NCBI RefSeq assembly: GCF_011578045.1
Contig: NZ_CP049801.1
Coordinates: 2,666,001 to 2,730,000, forward strand
Reading direction: 5' to 3'
DNA: 64,000 nt
Source of the DNA: Acinetobacter shaoyimingii
GTDB lineage: Bacteria > Pseudomonadota > Gammaproteobacteria > Pseudomonadales > Moraxellaceae
Part shown: in pieces, positions 57,111 through 64,000 of the stretch
Numbering within the stretch: the stretch's first letter is position 1
Layout: each line of letters opens with the position of its first letter
Position numbers and translations under genes: made by a program
The notes under the pieces: model-generated
Database searches by the model: none
What the model saw: the letters and a program-made list of their open reading frames with translations, nothing else
What the model was told of the DNA's origin: nothing

Positions 57111-58322
57111 TTATGATTGTACTTGTCGTTGTACTCGTACCACTTTAGTAATCATCCAAGTTCCAATAAGAGTAAACATGAGCATCATGATGGCCATGTT
57201 GAGTAATGAATCCCACATCAAGAAATTCAGTAAAACCCCACCCAAAAGCCCACAACCAAATTGTGCACTTCCCATAATTGCGCTTGCTGTACCTGCTCTA
57301 GCACCTTGTTGTGACATTGCAAGTGCTGTGGCATTTGGACCAGTAAAGCCAATACCTGATACTGCAAAGAATAAACCGAGCATGACTAACCATAATGGTG
57401 CTACAGCCAAGAGGCCTGCAAACAGTATAATCACTGAACCAGAAACTTGAATAACGCCGCCTATAACTAAACGCTGCAAGACACTGAATCTTTGACTCAG
57501 TTTTTTATTGATCGATGACATCAGCATAATCCCCAAGGCGTTCAGGCCAAAAGCATATGCAAAAGTTTGCTGATCAAGATGATACCCATCCATCAATACA
57601 GCTGACGCTGAGCTGATATAGCTAAACATTGCAGCACCTGTTAAACAACCTGCAAGCATTGGCAATTGGAAGCTTTTGTCTTGTAATATCGTGCCATACA
57701 ACAACACAATTTGTTTAAAACTCAGTTTTAGACGACGTTCAGGTTCTAAAGTTTCTTTAAAAAAGAAATGCACCATGAGCAGAAAAATGATGCCAATGAT
57801 CGTAAGCGTAATAAAAACCGCTTTCCATGCAAAAAACTTTAGAATAAATGCGCCAATGATTGGTGCTGTAATCGGTGCAACCCCCATGACAATCATCATG
57901 GTGGAAAAAGCTTGTGCTGAACCTTGTAAATCTAAGCGATCACGTATGGCGGCACGTGCCATCACCACACCCACACAGCCACCTAAAGCTTGTAATACAC
58001 GCGCAAAAATCAATGACCAATCATCTGGTGCCACCACACAAATAAGGCTTGCAACGACATATAACATTAAGCCGAAATAAAGTGGTTTTTTGCGTCCAAT
58101 TCGATCACTAATGGGGCCATAAAATAACTGCCCCAACGCTAGACCAAAAAAATAAGCAGGCAACGTATTGGCAATTTGTTGTGTACTGACCTGAAAGTCA
58201 TTTGCCATTTGTGGCAATGCAGGTAAATACATATCGATGGACAAAGGTCCTAATGATGTAAGCATCGCCAACAACATGATCCAACGGGTTGAATATTGTT
58301 GTTGATTGTTTTTTATAGACAT
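57111..58322 (-). CDS. Bcr/CflA family multidrug efflux permease
   Basis: A 12-helix major facilitator transporter (403 residues). The first helix block is LTSLGPLSIDMYLPALPQMANDF, the Bcr/CflA signature. It is followed by YGPISDRIGRKKPLYFGL, the loop 2-3 motif, and ALGGCVGVVMARAAIRDR. Family members export bicyclomycin, chloramphenicol, sulfonamides or small metabolites. The substrate is not evident here. It is convergent with the nitroreductase gene and divergent from the yccS-like gene. Confidence 0.88.
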   Translation of the reverse strand: MSIKNNQQQYSTRWIMLLAMLTSLGPLSIDMYLPALPQMANDFQVSTQQIANTLPAYFFGLALGQLFYGPISDRIGRKKPLYFGLMLYVVASLICVVAPDDWSLIFARVLQALGGCVGVVMARAAIRDRLDLQGSAQAFSTMMIVMGVAPITAPIIGAFILKFFAWKAVFITLTIIGIIFLLMVHFFFKETLEPERRLKLSFKQIVLLYGTILQDKSFQLPMLAGCLTGAAMFSYISSASAVLMDGYHLDQQTFAYAFGLNALGIMLMSSINKKLSQRFSVLQRLVIGGVIQVSGSVIILFAGLLAVAPLWLVMLGLFFAVSGIGFTGPNATALAMSQQGARAGTASAIMGSAQFGCGLLGGVLLNFLMWDSLLNMAIMMLMFTLIGTWMITKVVRVQRQVQS

Positions 58323-58467
58323 ATTTTAATTTCTATCGATATGATTTAAACAGAACTTAAGTTTATACTGAACTCAGTTTGATTTGTTTGAAATATATTT
58401 GAACTTTCATGATTTTTTCACCCTATAATTCATCAAGAATCATGTTTTTATAATAAAGGAACGGTGC

Positions 58468-60642
58468 TTGAATATTTGGTTGACGCAGCTTAAAAAAGCA
58501 ACCTACAACACATCATTTATGTATAACCTGCGCATGATTATTGCATTTGCGGGGACCGCATTTATTCCCTATTTCATGGGGAATCAATTAATGACAATTC
58601 CACTAACACTCGGGGTTGTTGCTGCAGGTTTAAGTGATATTGATGATCGCTTCTCAGTCCGAATCATGAATCTCATCTATACCTATATTGGCTTTTTTAT
58701 TACGGCAGCATCTGTTCAATTATTGTTTCCCTATCCGATTTTTTTCGCAATTGCTTTAATTGTCTCTTGTATTGCCCTGATCTTATTAGGCTCTTTGGGG
58801 CGACGCTATGCCACCATTTCCTATGGGTGTTTAGTGATTTCTGTATACACCATGCTCGGGGTCAATCTGTTTGAACATTGGTATACCCAACCGACTTTAC
58901 TGGTGATTGGTGCAGCTTGGTATGGTTTGATTTCAACGATCAGTTATTTGCTTTTCCCTGCTCGACAAGTTCAAGACAAGCTCTCACAAAGTTATTCATC
59001 TTTAGGAGATTTCTTATTTGCCAAGTCAAACTTGTTCGATGTGGATATGACTGCTGAAAGCTATCAGCAAAGTATGATTACGCTGTCCATGGACAATGGT
59101 AAATTGGTCGGCATTTTCAATGATATGAAAACTACCCTATTGACCCGTTTAAAAGGCGATCGTGGTCAAACTGATACCCGTCGCAGTTTGCAATATTATT
59201 TTGTAGCGCAAGACATACATGAACGTGCCGATTCTGCACATATTGATTATCAACAATTGGCTCAAATCTTTGAACACAGTGATATTTTATTTCGTTTCCA
59301 GCGTATTTTGACGCTACAAGCCAAAGCCTGCAAAGACTTAAGCCAAAGCATATTAAAACGTACCACTTATAGCCACAATCCACGTTTTGAACATGCTTTT
59401 ATCAATTTAAGAAAATCATTGAAAAAACTTCAGCAAGATCAAGATTACGATGTGATTTGGGTCAATGCACTTTATGCACTGTACCAAAACCTAAAAGCGA
59501 TTAATGCCCAACTGCAAAACTTGGAAACTGAACGAAACATCACTTTCGATAAATCTAAACAGATCGAAAGCCAACTTAAAGATGATGATCTAAAAGGTTG
59601 GGATGATATTGTCATTCGAATTAAGCAAAATCTCACACCAGAATCTGTGTTATTTCGACATGCAATTCGGGTCTCTATGGTACTTTTGGTGGGTTATATT
59701 TTTGTACAAATGACCGATATTCAATATGGTTACTGGGTGCTACTCACAGCTTTATTTGTCAGTCAACCAAACTTCAATGCCACCAAACGACGCCTTAAAT
59801 TGCGTATTTTAGGTACGATCGCAGGCATCGTATTGGGTTTTGCCATTTTATATTTTGTGCCTTCTACAGAAGGTCAATTATTACTCTTAATCCTCAGTGG
59901 CGTTTTGTTCTTCGATTTACGCAGTAAACAATATGCTCAAGCCACTGCTTTTATTACCATTTTGGCCTTAATTAATTTTAACTTGGACGGATTGGGGTTC
60001 CAGGCTGCTTTACCACGCTTGATTGATACAATCATTGGCTGTGCTTTAGCATGGTTAGGGGTGACTTTTATTTTTCCAGACTGGAAGTTCCGTCGCTTAC
60101 CACACACCATTCAACGTTCATTGGTTGCGCATTGTGACTATCTGACGGAAATTGTGTACCAATATCATCATGGTCGGAACAATGGTTTGAACTATCGTGT
60201 CATGCGACGTGCAGCGCATAATCGAGATGCAGATGTGGCTTCTTTAGTATCAACCTTGGCGACAGAACCTGACTTTGACCCAATCCAAAAAAGCTTAGCC
60301 TTTGAGTTCTTATGTCTAAACCACACCTTCCTGAGCTATATCGCTGCTTTAGGTGCGCACCGAGCATTGGTCGATGATCCAGAAGTATTGAATCTGCTTG
60401 ATCGTGCAGTCGAAGATGTCAAAGGCGCTTTACTTCGAGATGAAAGCCCTGATTTAAATAGCAATAATATGATTCAAAGTATTCGTGATCGATTAAATCA
60501 GTCTGATACTGATAGCTCCAAGTCATTGATTATATTGCAACAACTTTCGTTAATTTTTTCGATCTTGAAACAACTCAGTACTTTAAAGCAAAGTTTGAGC
60601 AATGAACGAGATGAACAATCGACCGAATTGGCTTCTTTATAA
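58468..60642 (+). CDS. yccS: YccS/YhfK family (FUSC) membrane protein
   Basis: The 724-residue protein has two sets of membrane helices, near residues 20-165 and 395-530. Each is followed by a cytoplasmic helical domain. GNQLMTIPLTLGVVAAGLSDIDDRFSVR at the start and VSQPNFNATKRRLKLRILGTIAGIVLG in the second repeat are characteristic of YccS and related aromatic-acid-exporter-like FUSC proteins. The function is unproven, though efflux is likely. The start is TTG at 58468, preceded by AAGGA. The last codons form half of a perfect 13-base hairpin (60626-60655). Confidence 0.85.
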   Translation: MNIWLTQLKKATYNTSFMYNLRMIIAFAGTAFIPYFMGNQLMTIPLTLGVVAAGLSDIDDRFSVRIMNLIYTYIGFFITAASVQLLFPYPIFFAIALIVSCIALILLGSLGRRYATISYGCLVISVYTMLGVNLFEHWYTQPTLLVIGAAWYGLISTISYLLFPARQVQDKLSQSYSSLGDFLFAKSNLFDVDMTAESYQQSMITLSMDNGKLVGIFNDMKTTLLTRLKGDRGQTDTRRSLQYYFVAQDIHERADSAHIDYQQLAQIFEHSDILFRFQRILTLQAKACKDLSQSILKRTTYSHNPRFEHAFINLRKSLKKLQQDQDYDVIWVNALYALYQNLKAINAQLQNLETERNITFDKSKQIESQLKDDDLKGWDDIVIRIKQNLTPESVLFRHAIRVSMVLLVGYIFVQMTDIQYGYWVLLTALFVSQPNFNATKRRLKLRILGTIAGIVLGFAILYFVPSTEGQLLLLILSGVLFFDLRSKQYAQATAFITILALINFNLDGLGFQAALPRLIDTIIGCALAWLGVTFIFPDWKFRRLPHTIQRSLVAHCDYLTEIVYQYHHGRNNGLNYRVMRRAAHNRDADVASLVSTLATEPDFDPIQKSLAFEFLCLNHTFLSYIAALGAHRALVDDPEVLNLLDRAVEDVKGALLRDESPDLNSNNMIQSIRDRLNQSDTDSSKSLIILQQLSLIFSILKQLSTLKQSLSNERDEQSTELASL

Positions 60643-60655
60643 AAAGAAGCCAATT
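60626..60655 (+). terminator. Perfect 13-base hairpin over the yccS stop codon
   Basis: AATTGGCTTCTTT and AAAGAAGCCAATT are exact inverted complements separated by ATAA, which includes the stop codon. No T-run follows, so it may be a weak terminator, a processing site or an attenuator rather than a classic terminator. Confidence 0.55.
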
Positions 60656-60743
60656 TGACAGGGATTTTCTTCGAATATACTCACTGATTGTATTAATTTA
60701 ATGCTAAACTCTGCCCAGATTTACATTTTTTGTTAATGACATT

Positions 60744-61304
60744 ATGACTGCGAAAAACCTTTACGCGTATACCCTACAACCTGTTACATACGAAGTTTCA
60801 GAAGCTGAACAACGCTATGCACAACTTGCGATTTGGCGTAGTACCAACAAAATTGGAACAAAAGCTTGGGCAATTATGGCTGCAATTGTTGCTGTTTCAA
60901 TCTTGGGTCTGATTTTTATCAAAAACTATTCAACGATCATTTTTTGGGTAGCCCTCGTCTGTGTGGCAATCTATTACCTGGTTCGTAAATTCGGTTTAGA
61001 GTGGTACGTTAAACGTAAAATGAACGAATTCCCAGTCGAACAAATCAAAGGTATTAAATTGGGTGTTCAGCCGCATGGTATCGTGATGCGCCAAAAAATG
61101 GGCTTGCAAGAAGGCATTGCAACCATTGAATGGAAAGACATTTACGAATGGTACAATACGCCAGATTTCTTACTTGTAAATTTCAAAGTGAAAGGTCAAC
61201 AAGGTGCGTACATTTTACCTAAGCGTATGAACAGCAAAAACTTCTCATTTGACACTGTACGCAAACACTTAAATGAAACGGTTGGTGCAGCAAAAACACT
61301 TTAA
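60744..61304 (+). CDS. YcxB-like membrane protein
   Basis: A 186-residue protein. The N-terminal part (YEVSEAEQRYAQLAIWRST) is followed by two membrane helices (about 44-60 and 66-80). The C-terminal beta domain contains IEWKDIYEWYNTPDFLLVNFKVKGQQGAYILPKRM. The last block is typical of the YcxB-like C-terminal domain (function unknown). It may be a membrane-associated binding protein. The gene has no clear partners and ends at the terminator 61321-61347. Confidence 0.7.
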   Translation: MTAKNLYAYTLQPVTYEVSEAEQRYAQLAIWRSTNKIGTKAWAIMAAIVAVSILGLIFIKNYSTIIFWVALVCVAIYYLVRKFGLEWYVKRKMNEFPVEQIKGIKLGVQPHGIVMRQKMGLQEGIATIEWKDIYEWYNTPDFLLVNFKVKGQQGAYILPKRMNSKNFSFDTVRKHLNETVGAAKTL

Positions 61305-61320
61305 TGCTTTATAAATTCCA

Positions 61321-61347
61321 AGAAACCTCCTGATCGGAGGTTTTTTT
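61321..61347 (+). terminator. Terminator after the YcxB-like gene
   Basis: AAACCTCC pairs with GGAGGTTT around TGATC, and T residues follow. Confidence 0.88.
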
Positions 61348-61489
61348 ATGCAAATTCAATCTTATGAAAACCAAAAATTAAACCAAAAATCTGAGCAAAT
61401 CGGTGTGTATTCACAAAATATCCATTTTCTCAGGCAAGTGCTCCTATATAATTCGTCACCATCTAAAATAGAATGTCCCATACATTTTT

Positions 61490-64000
61490 ATGTTAAAAAA
61501 AACGTTTTTTCAAATCCATTGGTTTTTAGGGATTACCGCAGGCTTAATTCTGTCAATTATGGGTGTGACAGGAGCAATTTACTCCTACGAACAACCGATT
61601 CTAAAATGGATGAATCAAGACAGCTATGTTGTTCAAGCTGAAACAAAAGCAAAAATGACACCTGCTGAAATTTACCAACACTTTCAGCAAGAACGTCCAG
61701 AATTTAAAATTAATAGTATCAGCGTTGCATCTTCAGCCACTGAATCATCCAGTATCAACATTGAAAAAGAAGGTGAACGTCGTGGTTATACCATGATGAT
61801 CAATCCTTACAATGCTGAACTTTTACCTTCAATTCAAGGAAAAGCTTTTTTTGCCTTCGTACAAAAATTACATCGTTATTTGGCTGCTGGAGAAGTGGGT
61901 AAACAAATAACTGGGGCGTGTACACTTTTTCTGTTGTATTTCATTCTAAGCGGTATCTATCTGAGATGGCCAAAAAAACATACTATTCGTCAATGGTTTG
62001 CTGTTAAACCCAAGTTAACCGGTCGCAACTTTATTTGGGATTTACATGCTGTTGTTGGAACTTGGGTATTTGTATTTTATTTCATTATTGCTTGTACTGG
62101 TCTCACTTGGTCTTATAGCTGGTGGAAGAATGGCATGTACAAAGTACTTGGAGTTGAAGCACCTCAAAGTAATATGCAAGGGCGCGATTCAGGTCAAAAA
62201 CCATCAAAATCAGAACATTCAAAAAAAGAACATGCTTCTGGCTCTAATGAACATAAAGCTAAAGGTGATGCTGAAGACTTGAATCCTAGCCAAATTCAAA
62301 CTGCGCTCCATCAAACTTGGAGTGGTATTCAAGCTCAATTGGGTCGTGAGTATTCAACTATGACGCTGAATTTACCAAAAAAAGACAATGGTAAATTAGA
62401 GCTGGTTTTTGTCGATCCTATTCCACAACATGAACGTGCTAGAAATAAAGCGACTTATAATTATCAAACACATAAATTTGAAAATATCGACATCTATGCA
62501 GATAAAAAACTCAATGACAAGATCATGAGCAGTTTATTACCAGTGCATCGTGGTAGTTTCTTTGGTCCTATTTACCAATTCTTTGCCATGTTGGCTGCGC
62601 TGAGTATGCCACTGTTTTTTGTGACTGGATGGATGCTGTATTTAAAACGCCGTAAACAGAAAAAATTAACTCAGTCAGCTCGTGGAAATGTGCTGAATGC
62701 TGAAAATAGTGCCGATGCAACACCGTGGTTAATTACCTATGCAACCCAAACTGGCGTATCTGAACAAGTGGCGTGGAATACAGCAACTTCACTCCAACAA
62801 GTAGGTCAACCTGTTAATGTAAAAGCCATTCAGCATCTGACTGAGGATGATTTTAAACAATCGCAAAAAATGCTTTTTGTGGTCAGCACTTATGGAACAG
62901 GTACAGCACCCGACTTAGCTTTAAATTTTGCCAAGAAGTTTTTAGATCAATCTTTTGATTTATCTCATCTGCACTACGCTGTTTTAGCCTTAGGTTCACA
63001 AGATTATCCTGAAACTTATTGTGCCTTTGGGCATCGTATAGATGCTTGGTTAAAACAAAATCATGCACAAGCATTGTTTGAATGTATTGAAGTTGATAAT
63101 GGCAATTCTAAGCACATCGAATTTTGGAATACAGCCATCGCTCAGGCCACACAACTTGATCTACAAACAGTGACGATTCAAAAAACGTTTGATGAATGGA
63201 CATTGAGCTGTCGTGAAATGTTAAATCCAAATAGCCAAGGTGCTCCTGCATTTAATATTCAACTAACAACTAAGCATGACATGCATTGGGAAGCTGGTGA
63301 TATTGCTGAGATTCAACCTGGCAACAGCCCTGCTCGTATCGACTCATTTTTACAGAAACACAATATTCCCGCAGATACGATACTTGGCTCGCTTAATATC
63401 AGTATTGAAAATGCATTATGGAATAAACACTTAACGCAAGAAGTTCATAGTTTTAATGATATTGAAGAGCTCTATCGACAACTGAAAGATTTGCCAACAC
63501 GTGAATACTCGATTGCCAGCATTCCCCCTCAACAAACTTTACGATTGGTCGTGCGCCAAAAATATGATGAACAAGGTCAGCTGGGGCTAGGTTCAGGCTG
63601 GTTAACTGAACATACACAGCTAAATGATCCTATACATCTTCGTATTCGAAGTAACCCTTCATTCCATTTGATTACAGATAATCGACCAATGATTTGTATT
63701 GGAAATGGGACAGGTATTGCTGGATTGATGAGTTTAATTTCAGCACGTATTCGTTTGGACTATACCAACAACTGGCTTATTTTTGGTGAACGCCAATTTG
63801 CTCATGATTTCTTCTATAAAGAGATTATTCAAGCTTGGCAAAATACCTCAATGCTGAAACGCCTAGACCTCGCTTTCTCGCGTGATCAAGCTGAGAAAGT
63901 GTATGTTCATCATAAGCTCCGTGAACAAGCATCAGAGCTTAAAACTTGGATCGATCAGGGTGCAGTCATCTATGTCTGCGGTAGCATCCAAGGTATGGCG
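61490..64000 (+). CDS. PepSY/flavodoxin/FAD-NAD(P)H reductase fusion, probable iron-uptake reductase (partial)
   Basis: The frame is open from ATG 61490 to the window edge, 837 codons with no stop, so the C-terminus is missing. The N-terminal PepSY-associated membrane module has helices near 13-35, 130-165, 187-210 and 375-400, with IHWFLGITAGLILSIMGVTGA and LHRYLAAGEVG. Such modules occur in PiuB-like and ferric-siderophore reductases. A flavodoxin domain begins near 413 (LITYATQTGVSEQVA). Next is the FAD-binding part with REYSIAS near 668, then the NAD(P)H part with CIGNGTGIAGLMSL near 735 and YVCGS. It would pass electrons from NAD(P)H through FAD and FMN to a membrane or periplasmic acceptor, plausibly siderophore-bound iron. 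Confidence 0.85.
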   Translation, partial: MLKKTFFQIHWFLGITAGLILSIMGVTGAIYSYEQPILKWMNQDSYVVQAETKAKMTPAEIYQHFQQERPEFKINSISVASSATESSSINIEKEGERRGYTMMINPYNAELLPSIQGKAFFAFVQKLHRYLAAGEVGKQITGACTLFLLYFILSGIYLRWPKKHTIRQWFAVKPKLTGRNFIWDLHAVVGTWVFVFYFIIACTGLTWSYSWWKNGMYKVLGVEAPQSNMQGRDSGQKPSKSEHSKKEHASGSNEHKAKGDAEDLNPSQIQTALHQTWSGIQAQLGREYSTMTLNLPKKDNGKLELVFVDPIPQHERARNKATYNYQTHKFENIDIYADKKLNDKIMSSLLPVHRGSFFGPIYQFFAMLAALSMPLFFVTGWMLYLKRRKQKKLTQSARGNVLNAENSADATPWLITYATQTGVSEQVAWNTATSLQQVGQPVNVKAIQHLTEDDFKQSQKMLFVVSTYGTGTAPDLALNFAKKFLDQSFDLSHLHYAVLALGSQDYPETYCAFGHRIDAWLKQNHAQALFECIEVDNGNSKHIEFWNTAIAQATQLDLQTVTIQKTFDEWTLSCREMLNPNSQGAPAFNIQLTTKHDMHWEAGDIAEIQPGNSPARIDSFLQKHNIPADTILGSLNISIENALWNKHLTQEVHSFNDIEELYRQLKDLPTREYSIASIPPQQTLRLVVRQKYDEQGQLGLGSGWLTEHTQLNDPIHLRIRSNPSFHLITDNRPMICIGNGTGIAGLMSLISARIRLDYTNNWLIFGERQFAHDFFYKEIIQAWQNTSMLKRLDLAFSRDQAEKVYVHHKLREQASELKTWIDQGAVIYVCGSIQGMA

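Noticed and set aside
61348..61641. Open frame of 97 codons upstream of the PepSY fusion
   Set aside because: It overlaps the start of the large reductase in another frame and has no family features.

Overview
The window looks like a chromosomal segment of an Acinetobacter species. It is AT-rich, and many genes match the Acinetobacter forms of their families: an AtfA-type wax ester synthase, a DcaP-like porin, the order mreB-mreC-mreD-maf-rng, gatCAB, and several conserved Moraxellaceae hypothetical proteins. No rRNA, CRISPR array, insertion sequence or prophage was seen. One tRNA gene is present, tRNA-Arg with anticodon CCT. The genus call comes from recalled protein similarity, not from a database search.

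Layout. Positions 1-5.4 kb hold a partial siderophore-type MFS permease, a lysophospholipid acyltransferase-like protein, a patatin-like lipoprotein, an NfeD/SPFH membrane pair and the proline symporter PutP. Positions 5.4-10.7 kb hold IspA, a PAS-GGDEF protein with a destroyed GGDEF motif, PrpF without its usual partners, an AroP-type permease and the tRNA. Positions 10.9-17 kb hold four tandem FadL/OmpP1-type outer-membrane proteins. Each has its own promoter and terminator. Three of the promoters carry the same palindrome at the same distance from an extended -10 box. Positions 17-20.7 kb hold ThrH, an APS/PAPS reductase, the wax ester synthase AtfA and a small conserved-looking protein.

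Positions 20.8-28.8 kb are core genes: rng, maf and mreDCB on the minus strand, then gatCAB on the plus strand. Positions 28.8-37 kb are accessory in character: an HNH nuclease convergent with a zinc-ribbon DUF4145-like protein, secreted hypothetical proteins, a small P-loop kinase and a YddG-type exporter broken by one in-frame amber codon. Positions 37-44.7 kb hold a DJ-1/PfpI protein, an SbmA-type peptide transporter, an acyltransferase and a pgaBCD cluster with no pgaA beside it.

Positions 44.7-64 kb are mostly housekeeping, transport and envelope genes: FKBP, MgtC-like, YaeQ, DctA, a CobW-type GTPase, small secreted proteins, a thioesterase, a second patatin lipoprotein, GltS, the DcaP-like porin, a nitroreductase, a Bcr/CflA pump, YccS and a YcxB-like protein. 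The window ends inside a large PepSY/flavodoxin/FAD-NAD reductase that probably serves iron uptake. Themes shared by several genes are uptake and storage of hydrophobic carbon (FadL array, AtfA, patatins), cell shape (mre), surface polysaccharide (pga) and iron (both ends of the window).
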